Origin: Streptosporangium oxazolinicum | Lineage (GTDB): Bacteria; Actinomycetota; Actinomycetes; Streptosporangiales; Streptosporangiaceae | Reading direction: 5' to 3' | DNA: 64,000 nt | Assembly (NCBI RefSeq): GCF_039537505.1 | Contig: NZ_BAABAQ010000004.1 | Location: forward strand, 186,001-250,000 | In this document: one piece after another, positions 16,671 to 27,000 of the stretch | Position numbering within the stretch: position 1 is the stretch's first letter | Layout: every line of letters begins with the position of its first letter | The notes under the pieces: generated by a model | Seen by the model: the letters and a program-made list of their open reading frames with translations, nothing else | The model's database searches: none | What the model was told of the DNA's origin: nothing | Translations under genes and position numbers: made by a program

Positions 16671-18056
16671 CTACGAGGAGATGTGGTGAGTCTGTTCTCG
16701 GTCGTTGTTGCTTGAGGTGGCCAGGGGGAGGCGGAGGACGAAGCGCGCGCCGCCGGCGGAGGAGGCCGTGACCTCGATCGTCCCGTGGTGGGCGTGGGCG
16801 ATGCCCCGGGCGATGGCCAGGCCGAGGCCCGTGCCACCGCGGTCACGGCTGCGGGCCGCGTCCAGCCGGGTGAACCGTTCGAAGATCCGTTCCCGGTCGG
16901 CTTCGGCGATCCCCTCCCCGTCGTCGTCGACGATGAGTTCGGCGTTGTCACCGTTCGGCCGCACCTCGACGACCACCGTTTTCCTGGCGTGCCGCTCGGC
17001 GTTGTCCAGCAGGTTGGTGATCACGCGGTCGATCTGGCCGGGTACGACATCGACGGGCACTTCCGGGGCGAGCAGGAGTCGCATCTTCCGGGGGTCCGTC
17101 CGCCGCGAGACCTCCGCCCGCACCACCGTCGCCAGATCGACCCTCTCGTCGGGCTTGGGGACGCCCCCCTCAAGCCGGGCCAGCAGGAGCAGGTCGGTCA
17201 TGATCGCCTGCAGCCGGTCGAGGTCGGCCAGCGAGTGCGCGAGCAGATCACCCAGGTCGGTGTCGCCGGGGTGCAGCTGAGCCTCCTCCAGCTGGGCGCG
17301 GAGCCCGGCGACGGGGGTCCGGAGTTCGTGGGAGGCGTCGGCGGTGAACTGCCGCTGACGTTCCATGGCGGTCTCCAGGCGGGTCAGCGTGCGGTTGACG
17401 CTGGTGGCGAGATCGTGGATCTCGTCATCGCTGTCCGACGCGGGCACCCGGCGATCGAGAGAGGTCGCGTTGATCTCGTCGAGCTCGGCCCGGATGGCGA
17501 CCACCGGTCTGAGGGAGGCCATGACGATCCGTCGGCCGAGGTAGGTGATGGCCACGGCGAGCAGCATCGTGCCGCTCCCCGCCACCGTGGCCACCCGTGG
17601 ATCGACCAGCGGAGGGATCGTCGGGGAGGCGCTGTAGACGGTCCATCTCTCACTCCCCCGCTGGGCCCGCTGCGCGACCACGATGTCGCACTCGCCCCGG
17701 GCAAACACCCCGCCGCACACGACGGAGGTGGCGGCCATCGCACCCTCGGGCGGGAACCTCGCCATGCGCGGCTTACCCCGCAGTTGCGGGGTCGAGGCGA
17801 CGACCTGGCCCCGCACGTCGACGACCTGGACTTTGCGGGACTGGCGCCGGGCCAGGGGGTATTCCAGGCTGCCCTGTTCCATCTGCGCGGCCACCCGGCC
17901 ACCGGCCGCGGTGATCTCCTCGATGAGGGACTTGGTGACGAAACGGTTCAGGGCGAACATGAGCACCGCGGCCGTCAGCGAGCACAGCAGGACCGCCACC
18001 ACACCGGTGAACAGGGTGATGCGGGTCGTTATCGAGATTCCGCGTCTAGCGCTCAT
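16671..18056 (-). CDS. Orphan sensor histidine kinase with paired-cysteine sensor
   Basis: 461 aa. TM1 is about residues 14-35 (LFTGVVAVLLCSLTAAVLM). The extracellular sensor contains VVASTPQLRGKPRMARF and a C-x8-C pair (CGGVFARGEC). TM2 lies near GTMLLAVAITYLG, followed by HAMP, HisKA (FTADASHELRTPVAGLRAQL, His phosphorylation site) and the ATPase domain (NLLDNAERHA, DDDGEGI, GGTGLGLAI). No response regulator gene is adjacent. The protein is paralogous, sensor included, to the kinase at 39162-40544. The ATG at 18056 directly follows GGAGG, with GGGGG further up as a better-spaced site. Confidence 0.93.
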   Translation of the reverse strand: MSARRGISITTRITLFTGVVAVLLCSLTAAVLMFALNRFVTKSLIEEITAAGGRVAAQMEQGSLEYPLARRQSRKVQVVDVRGQVVASTPQLRGKPRMARFPPEGAMAATSVVCGGVFARGECDIVVAQRAQRGSERWTVYSASPTIPPLVDPRVATVAGSGTMLLAVAITYLGRRIVMASLRPVVAIRAELDEINATSLDRRVPASDSDDEIHDLATSVNRTLTRLETAMERQRQFTADASHELRTPVAGLRAQLEEAQLHPGDTDLGDLLAHSLADLDRLQAIMTDLLLLARLEGGVPKPDERVDLATVVRAEVSRRTDPRKMRLLLAPEVPVDVVPGQIDRVITNLLDNAERHARKTVVVEVRPNGDNAELIVDDDGEGIAEADRERIFERFTRLDAARSRDRGGTGLGLAIARGIAHAHHGTIEVTASSAGGARFVLRLPLATSSNNDREQTHHISS

Positions 18057-18280
18057 CCTCCATTTCCCCCTGGCCAGTGGACCACATGAGCCACGCGACT
18101 CTGTGCGGGGGGTGGGGGCCGGCTTCGGACGGCGTGAGTGCGCTGAGGACCGCCGGCCGCACCGGGTGACCGCCGACCGGGGTCACCTCGGGCGGGCGCC
18201 GGTCGCCTCCGTACCCACCACGAATAATCACGAAGCCGGCAATCATCCAAGGCATTCTGCACCGGTCAAGCGGGCCAAGG

Positions 18281-18318
18281 GCGGACAAATCGGCCTATAA
18301 ACCGGATTCTAATTTCGC
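18281..18318. repeat. Degenerate copy of rnpB 3' end plus element-side sequence (putative old att site)
   Basis: Begins GCGGACAAATCGGCCTATAA. It matches the copy at 28945 in 31 of 38 positions, and all seven differences are transitions. The match runs past the 28 bp shared with rnpB into CTAATTTCGC, which rnpB does not have but the 28945 copy does (CTAATTCCGC). The gap 18057-18587 around it has no gene; 18300-18460 is somewhat AT-richer. Confidence 0.6.
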
Positions 18319-18587
18319 AGCGTCGTCACCTGGGCCGGAACCGCAGACATGGCTCCCGCTTTGCGAAAACACCGCTGCCATTTGGACATCGCCCACCTCT
18401 CCCTGCTGATGCGATATGCCCTCGATGCGGCTTCATTGCCGATATATCGACTATTGCCGGTACATCAACGCCCGTGGAGACCACCGCCGTCGGAAGAAGC
18501 GGGTCGGCGGTGCCGGTCCGAGCCGCGACGACGACCTTTCCCGCCTGCCTCTGCCCCCCGGCCCCTGGGAGGCCGGTCCCGGCGGAG

Positions 18588-19535
18588 TCAGCCGGAACGA
18601 TCGTGGTCGGCCATGACCTCGTCGATGACGCGGCGGTGCTCTCCGGCTTTCCTCTCGTCCCCGTCGATCTCCGCGACCAGGCTGATCAGGGCCTTCCACA
18701 GGGCCCAGCCGCGAGCCCGCGCCCACATCGCGGGATCCTGACCGACGGCGTCGCGGAAGGTCTCCCGGCTGTCGCCGGAGAACATCGTCCACGCGATCAC
18801 CAGATCGCAGGCGGGATCACCGACGCCCGATGTCCCGAAGTCGATGACGGCGGCCAGCTTCCCATCCCTGACCAGCAGGTTGCCGCTCGCGATGTCACCG
18901 TGGAACCACACCGGCGGCCCGGACCAGGCCGCCTTGAGGGCGGCGCCCCACACGGCCGACGCCCGGGTGGTGTCGATGTGGCCGTCCAGCGCGGCGATGG
19001 AGCGGCGTGTCTCGTCGTCGTAGTGAGCCGGCGGCGCGCCCCGGTAGAAGCTGTGCTCGCCCGCCCGAGGCCCGCCCGTCGCGTCGACGCGCCACAGGGC
19101 GAGAAGGAAGCCGGCGACCGAGGCCGCGAATCCGGGCAGGTCGTCGATGCGGTCAGGACGCGCGGTCTCGCCGTCCAGCCAGCCGCGGATCGACCAGTCG
19201 AACGGGTATCCCTCGCCCGGCACCCCCTTCGCCAGGGGCGTGGGAACGGCGACCGGCAGCGAAGGGGCGAGAACCGGCAGCCATCGATGCTCCTTGTCGA
19301 TCGCCGGGGCATAACCGGCGGCGGTGGGAAGACGCACCGTCATCTCGTCACCGAGACGGTAGGTGCGGTTGTCCCACCCGTCGGCCTCGACCGGGGTCAC
19401 CGGAAGGGCGCCCCAGCGCGGGAACTGAGTCGTGACCAGCCGCTTCACCAGCCCCGCGTCGATGCCCGCGCGCCCATCGATGTGCGTACTCTCGACCACC
19501 CCGAGAGTGTGTCGGCCACTCCTTCCGCCACGCAA
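18588..19535 (-). CDS. Aminoglycoside phosphotransferase (APH) family protein
   Basis: Up to 315 aa. The APH/choline-kinase fold shows VWFHGDIASGNLLV (catalytic HGD-x4-N) and VIDFGTSGVGDPACDL (metal-binding D-x-G). The N-lobe is marked by EADGWDNRTYRLGDEMTVRLP. Such enzymes phosphorylate aminoglycosides, macrolides or, often, unknown small substrates; resistance cannot be claimed from the fold. The start is uncertain: ATG 19535 gives the longest frame and GTG 19499 (VVESTHIDG) is the alternative; AAGGAG is oddly far upstream of the latter. It lies in the interval between the outer two rnpB-derived repeats. Confidence 0.88.
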   Translation of the reverse strand: MRGGRSGRHTLGVVESTHIDGRAGIDAGLVKRLVTTQFPRWGALPVTPVEADGWDNRTYRLGDEMTVRLPTAAGYAPAIDKEHRWLPVLAPSLPVAVPTPLAKGVPGEGYPFDWSIRGWLDGETARPDRIDDLPGFAASVAGFLLALWRVDATGGPRAGEHSFYRGAPPAHYDDETRRSIAALDGHIDTTRASAVWGAALKAAWSGPPVWFHGDIASGNLLVRDGKLAAVIDFGTSGVGDPACDLVIAWTMFSGDSRETFRDAVGQDPAMWARARGWALWKALISLVAEIDGDERKAGEHRRVIDEVMADHDRSG

Positions 19536-19694
19536 AGGGTTTTCCGCTGCCGCCCCCTACCCGACGCGTGCACGACGAGCCGCCGTCCCCGGACGGGGCC
19601 GGGCCGTCGGCACAGATGATCGGCGCGTTGCCCGACGGGCGAACAAATACTAAGTTTCCCTACTAAAAATAAAGGTAATTATGGAGGGTGCCGC

Positions 19695-19910
19695 ATGTCC
19701 GACCACTCGATGGAGCCCCCTGAGCGCGCGTCCGGGCCGAACGGGCGGAAGGTCACCGGCGTCGCCGCCGTCACGCTGCCCTCGGCGCTGTCGATGGTGG
19801 CCAGTTCCGCGCTGGCCTGGCGCGCGGCGCGCCGGGGTGACGGCGACCGCGAGGAGCGCGGTGCCCGGCAGCACCATCCCCGGACGGTCACCCGCCCGGG
19901 GATGGACTGA
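19695..19910 (+). CDS. Small hypothetical protein, 71 aa
   Basis: A well-placed GGAGGG 6 bp before the ATG, and an AT-rich stretch (19650-19680, about CTACTAAAAATAAAGG) that looks like a promoter, support translation. The protein has one hydrophobic segment (VTGVAAVTLPSALSMVASSALAW) and a charged, Arg/His-rich tail. No family was recognised. It converges with the GH95 gene. Confidence 0.5.
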   Translation: MSDHSMEPPERASGPNGRKVTGVAAVTLPSALSMVASSALAWRAARRGDGDREERGARQHHPRTVTRPGMD

Positions 19911-19951
19911 CGTCATCTCACGTCGTAATGGATCTCACCTCGTGACGGATC

Positions 19952-22900
19952 TCATGTCGTGACGGTGAAGGTGTCGACGTCGAACAGGCTGCCCGCACCC
20001 CCCACGAAGACCAGATACAACGGCCCGGAAGCCGATCCGCTCAACGTCGTGGACACCGTCGCATAGGTGTCCCAACCACCTGTCGGCGACACCGCCACCG
20101 ACCCCAGCAACGTCCCGGTGGCCGACCCCGACCGAATCTGGATCGTCCCACCGGCCCCGGCGGAGGACACCCGGGCGCTGAAGGTCCGCAACCCCGAGGT
20201 GTTCACCCCCGAGTACGCCGCCCAATCGCCGTTGTCGATGTAACCCACCGAAGCGCCGCCGCTGGCGCCCGGGTGATCGGCCCGTTGCACACCCGACTGC
20301 GAGGTGAACGCCTCACCCTCGACGGTCTGGCCGCCGGTGCCGACGGTGATGGTGTCGACGTCGAACAGGTTGCCGGCACCTCCCACGAAGACCAGATACA
20401 ACGGCCCGGAAGCCGATCCGCTCAACGTCGTGGACACCGTCGCATAGGTGTCCCAACCACCTGTCGGCGACACCGCCACCGACCCCAGCAACGTCCCGGT
20501 GGCCGACCCCGACCGAATCTGGATCGTCCCACCGGCTCCCCCGGAGGACACCCGGGCGCTGAAGGTCCGCAACCCCGAGGTGTTCACCCCCGAGTACGCC
20601 GTCCAGTCACCGTTGTCGATGTAGCCCACCGTGGCGCCACCGCTGGCACCCGCGTGGTCGGCCCGCTGCACACCGAACTGCGAGGTGAACGCCTCACCCT
20701 CGACGGTCTGACCGCCGGTGCCGCCGCCCGGCTGGAAGGTGACCGTGTACGTCTTCCCGGCGGTGGCGTTCCAGCTCAGGGTCTCACCGGTACGCGTGGC
20801 GGTGACCGTCGCGCCCGTCTCGTCCTTGACCTGGTAGGTGCCGGTTGCGGCGGCGGTCCTGACCTTGATCGGGGCTGTCTTGCCGGTGCGCAGGGTGATC
20901 GACTGGGCCTTCCCGGCGCTCCACGTGGTGTCCACGGTGACGTCGCCCCGGGCGCGCAGGCCGGTCACCGAGCCGGTCGGCCACGCGGCCGGCAGCGCGG
21001 GCAGCACGTGCACGGTGTCGTGCTGGCTCTGCACGAGCATCTCCGCGACCCCGGAGGTCGCGCCGAAGTTGCCGTCGATCTGGAACGGCGGGTGGGTGTC
21101 CCACAGGTTGTCCAGCGTGGAGGACTTGAGCTGCTCGCTGAGCAGCTTGTGGGCGCGGGTGCCGTCGAGCAGCCGGGCCCAGAAGTTGATCTTCCATGCC
21201 TTGGACCAGCCGGTGCCGCCGTCGCCGCGCGCGTTCAGGGAGACGCGGGCCGCCGCCGCCTCGGCGGTGCCGGGGAGGATCTGGTTGCTCGGGTGCAGGG
21301 CGAACAGGTGGGAGACGTGCCGGTGGGTGTCGGTCTGGGAGTCCCAGTCGGTCTTCCACTCCTGAAGCTGGCCCCAGCGGCCGATGCGCAGCCCCGGGTC
21401 GAGCCGGGACAGGGCGGTGCTGACCTCGTTCTGGAACGCGGTGTCCACGCCCAGCGTACGGGCGGCGGCCAGCGCGTTGGTGAACACCTCGCGCACGATC
21501 TGCTGGGACATCGAGGCCCCGGCGGAGAAGTCGCCGTTCTCCGGGGAGTAACTGGGCGAGACCACGAGCCGGTTGTCGCGCGGGTCGGTGTGCAGGAAGT
21601 CCAGCCAGAACTCGGCCGCGCCCTTGATCGCCGGGTAGGCGGTGTTGCGTAGGTAGTTCACGTCACCGTTGAACCGGTAGCTGTCGTACATGTGCTGGGT
21701 CGTCCAGGCGGCGGCCTCGGGGAACCAGAACGACTGCGGGTAGTTGTGCACGCCGGTGAAGCCGTAGGGGTTGGTCTCGTTGTTGACCACCCAGCCTCGG
21801 GCTCCGTACATGTTGGTGGCCGTCACCCGGCCCGGGGCGACCATGCTCGCGACGTATCTGTCGTACGGCCTGGTCGTCTCGCGCAGGTTGGTCTGCTCGG
21901 CCGGCCAGTAGTTCATCTGGAGGTTGATGTTGACGTGGTAGTCGGCGTCCCAGGGTGGGTTGACGACGTTGTTCCACACGCCCTGGAGGTTGGCCGGGAG
22001 GATGTCGTTCTCCCGTGAGGAGGAGATCAGCAGGTAGCGGCCGTAGGCGAAGAACATCGCCTCCAGCGCGCGGTCCTGGGTCGAGGAACCGCCGGTGTAG
22101 TTGCTGCGCAACGTGTTCGTCGGCACCGTCGGGTTCGTCTGGCCGATGTTCAGCTTCACCCGGTCGAACAGGTTCTTGTAGTCGGCGAGGTGCGCGGCCT
22201 TCAGCTCGTCGTAGCTCTTGGCCGCCGCCGTGTTCACCCGCGAGGTGACCCCGGCCTGCGGGTCGGCGCCCCGGTAGCTCGGATAGCTGTCGGAGTAGTT
22301 GGTGCCCGCCGACAGCACCAGCATGACGCTGTTGGCGCCGGAGACGGTGACACGGTCTCCGGAGTCGGTCCTGGTGCCGCCCTGGTTGACCACCTGCACC
22401 TGGGCGTCGAACCGCAGGCCGTTGTTGGCGAGCTGGCCGCGGATGGTGAGCCGTCCGTTGGAGGCGGTGACGGTCTTGTCGGTACGCGGTGAGGTGTGCC
22501 GCAACGTGAAGGAGACCCGGCCGGTCTGGTTGGCCGAGATCCGGGCCACGATCACATTGCCGGGGTTGCTGGCGAAGTACTCGCGGGTGTACTCGACGCC
22601 GCCCGCCGTGTAGCCGACCCTGGCCACGGCCTCGCGCAGGCTCAGCTCGCGGCGGTACCCCGTGGTGCTCGACGGCGGGTTGGCGAAGTCGAGGAACAGG
22701 TCACCGAAGGTCTGGTAGGAGCCGAAGTTGGTCTTGCCCTGGCCGAGCGCGTTGGCGACGGTCTGCGGCGTGATCCTGCCGTTCTGGTCGATCTGCGCCT
22801 GCATGTTGTCGATCGCCCCCGGGCGGGGGGAGGTCCAGTTGCCGTGGTTGTAGCCGCCGGAGGCGCCGGGACCACCGGTCCACAGGGTCTTCTCGTTGAA

Positions 22901-23131
22901 CTGGATCTGTTCGGAGGCCACTCCACCGAAGAGTTTGGCGCCCAGCGGGCCGTTACCGATCGGTAGCGCCTGAGTCTCCCAGTTGGTGGCCGGCGAGTTG
23001 TACCACAGGGTCAGGTCGTCGGTCGCGGGCAGAGCCATGGCCTGCGCCGAGATGGGCGCGTTCATACCGGCGAGCATCGCGAGCACACCTAACAGCGCGA
23101 TGCCCAGTCTGGAGCGCGGGAACTTGATCAC
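19952..23131 (-). CDS. Secreted GH95 alpha-L-fucosidase with two CBM6-like domains
   Basis: 1059 aa. A signal peptide (SRLGIALLGVLAMLAGMNAPISAQA) precedes the GH95 N-terminal domain (LWYNSPATNWETQALPIGNGPLG). The (alpha/alpha)6 barrel carries the family's key residues: N-x-N in HVNINLQMNYWPAEQ, the acid Glu in SPSYSPENGDF, and Asp in QIDGNFGATSGVAEML. GH95 enzymes cleave alpha-1,2-fucosyl (some act on galactosyl) linkages by inversion. Residues from about 800 form two nearly identical 127-aa CBM6-like domains (VGYIDNGDW). GTG 23131 follows GGAGGAATTT; the longer frame lacks such a site. A hairpin-flanked region upstream may hold its promoter. Confidence 0.93.
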   Translation of the reverse strand: MIKFPRSRLGIALLGVLAMLAGMNAPISAQAMALPATDDLTLWYNSPATNWETQALPIGNGPLGAKLFGGVASEQIQFNEKTLWTGGPGASGGYNHGNWTSPRPGAIDNMQAQIDQNGRITPQTVANALGQGKTNFGSYQTFGDLFLDFANPPSSTTGYRRELSLREAVARVGYTAGGVEYTREYFASNPGNVIVARISANQTGRVSFTLRHTSPRTDKTVTASNGRLTIRGQLANNGLRFDAQVQVVNQGGTRTDSGDRVTVSGANSVMLVLSAGTNYSDSYPSYRGADPQAGVTSRVNTAAAKSYDELKAAHLADYKNLFDRVKLNIGQTNPTVPTNTLRSNYTGGSSTQDRALEAMFFAYGRYLLISSSRENDILPANLQGVWNNVVNPPWDADYHVNINLQMNYWPAEQTNLRETTRPYDRYVASMVAPGRVTATNMYGARGWVVNNETNPYGFTGVHNYPQSFWFPEAAAWTTQHMYDSYRFNGDVNYLRNTAYPAIKGAAEFWLDFLHTDPRDNRLVVSPSYSPENGDFSAGASMSQQIVREVFTNALAAARTLGVDTAFQNEVSTALSRLDPGLRIGRWGQLQEWKTDWDSQTDTHRHVSHLFALHPSNQILPGTAEAAAARVSLNARGDGGTGWSKAWKINFWARLLDGTRAHKLLSEQLKSSTLDNLWDTHPPFQIDGNFGATSGVAEMLVQSQHDTVHVLPALPAAWPTGSVTGLRARGDVTVDTTWSAGKAQSITLRTGKTAPIKVRTAAATGTYQVKDETGATVTATRTGETLSWNATAGKTYTVTFQPGGGTGGQTVEGEAFTSQFGVQRADHAGASGGATVGYIDNGDWTAYSGVNTSGLRTFSARVSSGGAGGTIQIRSGSATGTLLGSVAVSPTGGWDTYATVSTTLSGSASGPLYLVFVGGAGNLFDVDTITVGTGGQTVEGEAFTSQSGVQRADHPGASGGASVGYIDNGDWAAYSGVNTSGLRTFSARVSSAGAGGTIQIRSGSATGTLLGSVAVSPTGGWDTYATVSTTLSGSASGPLYLVFVGGAGSLFDVDTFTVTT
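19971..20732 (-). repeat. 381-bp tandem duplication encoding the two CBMs
   Basis: Units 19971-20351 and 20352-20732 are nearly identical over 381 bp (127 codons). Long runs, such as the part encoding SATGTLLGSVAVSPTGGWDT, appear unchanged at the DNA level including third positions. This points to recent duplication or gene conversion within the gene. Confidence 0.9.
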
Positions 23132-23813
23132 ACAAATTCCTCCGATCAACGAGGGGGGTAGACAAGGAAATAGCACCGAAACAAGGACGAAACAAGACCC
23201 CACATCCGATGTCTCTTGACCGGAGATCGAACCTGCCAGGCAACCTGGATGTCACCACGACGAGATAACCGCAGCCTGAACTCACATCGGCATGTCCACG
23301 TCGCATGATTCCGCCACGCGGAGACGACGACCGCGCACGATAGATTGGATGTTATTCACCGAGACCCCGCGAAGGTTTCGCGGATCTCGGACCCTTCGAG
23401 AATCTCGAATCCTTCACGGACCTCGGGCCCTTCGAGAACATCGGGCCCTTCGCGGACCTCGGGTCCTTTGAGGACATCGGGTCCCGGGCGCGGCGTCCGG
23501 AGCGCAGGCCGTCGTGTTCAGGACACGGCGTCCGGAGCGTCGGCCGCGTTCAGGAAGCGGCGCCCGGAGCGTACGCCGCGTTCAGAACCCGCCTCACGCC
23601 CCGGCTCACCCGGCGCGGTCACGGGCACGGTCTTCAGCTTTCAGCTTCCTGTCCAACTTCTTGTCCAACGACACAGCAGCCGCCCCGGCGACCGTCCGCG
23701 CCTGGCCGTCGAGGACCGGCACGCGTCCGAATCGACTCCGGCCACGGGCCGAGCGCCGTCGCCGTCGCGATCGTCGGGTTCGTCGGGTTCGCCGTCGGAC
23801 CGGCTCCGGTGAC
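23132..23813. repeat. GH95 upstream region with six 18-bp tandem repeats and a hairpin
   Basis: No convincing gene. An inverted repeat with core CCGCGAAGGTTTCGCGG (23368-23384; longer arms reach 23359-23390 with one bulge) is followed by six 18-bp units (23381-23488) such as CGGACCTCGGGCCCTTCG. Further GGCGTCCGGAGCG-like repeats run to about 23600. The plus-strand open frame through them (SRTSGP repeats) looks like a repeat artefact. The promoter of the GH95 gene should lie in 23135-23340. Confidence 0.6.
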
Positions 23814-23999
23814 CTACCTGTGGCGCATCGTGGTGCCGATGGGTGTTTCCCGGGGTTGCCCGCACCCGTCTACCTGCCGCAACACGCGACACCGTTCACC
23901 GTCGGACAGGAAGCCCAATTGTCGTTGCATGTCATGCCGCACCACGACTGTCGCGCCACACCACAGTGGATGGCCGGCCATCAGGCGAGCATGTTCCAT
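23814..23999 (-). CDS. Possible small protein downstream of the SARP gene
   Basis: 61 aa, ATG one base after the SARP stop codon, so it could be read by translational coupling. It has three Cys and three His (WCGATVVVRHDM, GERCRVLRQVDGCG). No family was recognised and there is no separate ribosome site. It could be a chance frame. Confidence 0.35.
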   Translation of the reverse strand: MEHARLMAGHPLWCGATVVVRHDMQRQLGFLSDGERCRVLRQVDGCGQPRETPIGTTMRHR

Positions 24000-24000
24000 C

Positions 24001-27000
24001 TCACTGTTGGGCGTTGTCGGGCATCGAAGGCCCGCGAAGTGCCCGGAAGCTGTCGATGCCGTTCTTGGTCGCGAGGTACTCTCTCAGGCTCTTTCTCTCG
24101 GGAGCGCCTATCTCGGTGAAGATGTCCAGTGCCTGCTGCCATGACTCGGCGGCCTTGGGGTGCTTCGTCCGGTACAGGGCATCGCCAATACCCCGATGAG
24201 CATGGGCTTGCCCGTGAAGATGGCCGACGCTTTCGGCCAATGCCAGGGCCTGGTGATGATAGTCAAGAGCCTTGGCCGGATCGCCCGTGGCGCACGCGGC
24301 TTGCCCCAGGCCGTTGAGAACGACGGTTTTGGTAACGAGGTCGCCTGTTTCATCGACCATGGCCAGGCCCTGCTGGTGATGATCTTGAGCCTCCGAATAA
24401 CGGCCCAGCTGCAGATAGAAGTTGCCGAGTTCACCCAATGTCTCGGCCTGGCTGGAGCGACTCCCTATTTCACGGCTGAGCGCGAGGGACTGCCGGTAGC
24501 AGGACAGGGCCTCTTGATAACGGCACAGCCCTACGTAGGCGACTCCGAGGTTGTTCAGCATATCGGCCTCCCAACCGCGATCACCGGTTTGACGGGCAAC
24601 AGTGAGCGCCGGCAGGGAGTGGCTCACCGCGAGCTCATAAAATCCCAACCTGCTGTAGGTGTAGGCGAGACTGCCCAATGCCCGGCTCTCGGTCGCCTGG
24701 TCCTCAATACCGCGTGCGCAGGCCAGAGCCTGTTCCTGATAACGCAGGGCAAAGCGGTAACGCCCCATCCTCTCGTAATTGTTACCGATGTTCAGCAAGT
24801 TACGACTTTCTCGCCGACGATTTCCACTTTCGCGCGATAAAGTAAGGCTTCGCTCCAGATAGCCGTTCGACTTCTCGTAATCCCCCATCACCGCACAGGT
24901 GATGCCAAGATTGATCAGAGCGCGGCTTTGCATGTCGCGATCACCGATTTGGTGGGCGAGGTCAAGTGCTTGCCGATGGTGCTGGAGGGCTTGCTCGTAC
25001 CGCGCGTTCTTCCAGAACGTGATGCCTAGATTGATGAGCATCTGGATGTGCGCCTTCTGGTCGCCGACCTGCTGGGCAACATCGGAGGCATGACGATGGA
25101 GGGTCAACGCCTCGCCGTAGTGCGCGTGATAGAAGAGGTACTGCCACAGGGTCATGGACATGTCGACGACCCAGGCGTCGTGAACGACAAGAGCCGCTGC
25201 CAGGAGGTTACCGCGCTCGGCATCCAGCCAGGCGGCTGCCTGATCAGAGGTGGTGATGGCAGGCGATTCCGCTGAGGCCACGGGCTCGGAGAGGGATTGG
25301 TGATAGCCGCTGTAGCCGAGGATCCGCACGGTGAGGGTCGCGGTGGCCAGATAGTAGGCGCGCAGGCGATTCGCGGCGTCGCCGCGCTCATTTTCGGACT
25401 CGGTGGCCCGGCAGGTCTGCTGGGCGTAGTCGCGCAACAGGTCGTGAAAGCCGTAGCGGCCGGCAGTGTGCTGCTGGAGCAGGTGGGCGTCCAGCAGTTC
25501 CTCCAGCACACTCTCGCTCTCCACGAGGGATGAGCCGGTGAGGGCCGCGGCTGCATGGGCGTCGAAGTCGTCCCCCGGAATGAGGCCGAGCAGCCGGAAC
25601 ACCCGCTGCTGGACGGCGGTCAGCTGTTCGTAGGACACCGTGAAGGCCGCGGCGACGTCGCGGTCACCGGTACGAAGTTCCCGCAGCCTGCCCCGCTGGT
25701 CGCCCAACCGGGTGGCCAAGTCTCGTACCGTCCAGGCGGGCCGGTGGAGCAGCCGGGCGGCGGCGATCCGTAGCGCCAGCGGCAGATATCCGCAGAGAGC
25801 GGCGACCTCGTCGACCGCCCGCCGTTCCGCGTGGGCGCGCTCGACGCCGACGATCCGGGTGAACAGAGCGACGGCCTCAGCCCGCGACAGCACGTCCAGG
25901 GAGAGCACCGTGACGTCGTCCAGGTCCGCCAGCCGCCGCCTGCTGGTGATCACGATGTGGCTGCCCGGCCGCCCCAGGAGCAGCGGCCGCACCTGGCCGG
26001 CGGTGGCGGCATTGTCCAGCACGACGAGCATCCGGCGGCGGGCCGCCGCCGACCGCCACAGAGCGGCGGCCTCCTCGAGGTCGTCGGGAATCTTCTCCCG
26101 CGCCATGCCCGTCGCGCGCAGCAGGGTATGCAGGGCTTCGAGAGGAGTGACCGGCCGTCGGCCGGGAGTGTGGCCGTGCAGGTCCAGGAAGAGCTGCCCG
26201 TCGGGGAAACGGGTGGCCAGCCGGTGGGCCACGTGTACGGCGAGGGCGGTCTTGCCCACGCCGGCCATTCCGTCGATCGCCTCGATGACCACTGCCGAGT
26301 CCGTGTCCTCGACCGCCCCCTGCACCAGCCGTTCGATCTCATCCTCCCGGCTGGTGAAGTCACCGATGGCCCGCGGCAGCTGGCACAGCCCGGTCACCTC
26401 GACGGCAGGGGACGGATCATCGGCGGGCGCCGTCGAGTCTGCGGTGGTGTGCGGTGCCGTTCGCTCGACTTCTGAAGGGGTGGCGGGCGCGGTCAGGTGA
26501 AGTTCCGGGTCGGTCGCCAGGACGCGCTGGTGCAGCCGCTGAAGCTCCGGACCCGGCTCGGTGCCCAGTTCGGTGTTGAGTGCCCGGCGCAGATCGCGAA
26601 AGACGGTCAGTGTCTCGGACTGTCTGCCGACGCGGTACAGCGCGAGCATCAGCTGCCCGCGCAGCGGTTCGTGCAGAGGATGGTCGGCCACCAACCGGCG
26701 CAACTCGCCGATCAGCTCGCCATGACGGCCCAACGCCAGGTCGGCTGAGATCCGCTCGACCAGAACGGTCAATCGCTGCTCGTCCAGCGCGATTCCCTCG
26801 GTCGCCTGCAATTCGGCATTGGTTCCGGTGAGAGCGGGACCCCGCCACAGCGCCAGCGCGTGATGAAACCGCTGTGCCGCCTGCGGGATGTCGCCTGCCG
26901 CCAGCAGCCGCCGGCCCTCCGAGGTCGTGGTGAGGAACACCTCGAGATCCGAGTCATCCGGGGAAATCCGCAGGCGGTACCCGGTGGGCATACGCGGCAA

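Noticed and set aside
18588..19535. Confirmed aminoglycoside resistance gene
   Set aside because: The fold motifs are certain, but the family has many substrates and nothing near it indicates an aminoglycoside.
23345..23812. 155-codon frame with SRTSGP repeats
   Set aside because: Arises from the 18-bp non-coding tandem array; no ribosome site and no similarity outside the repeat.
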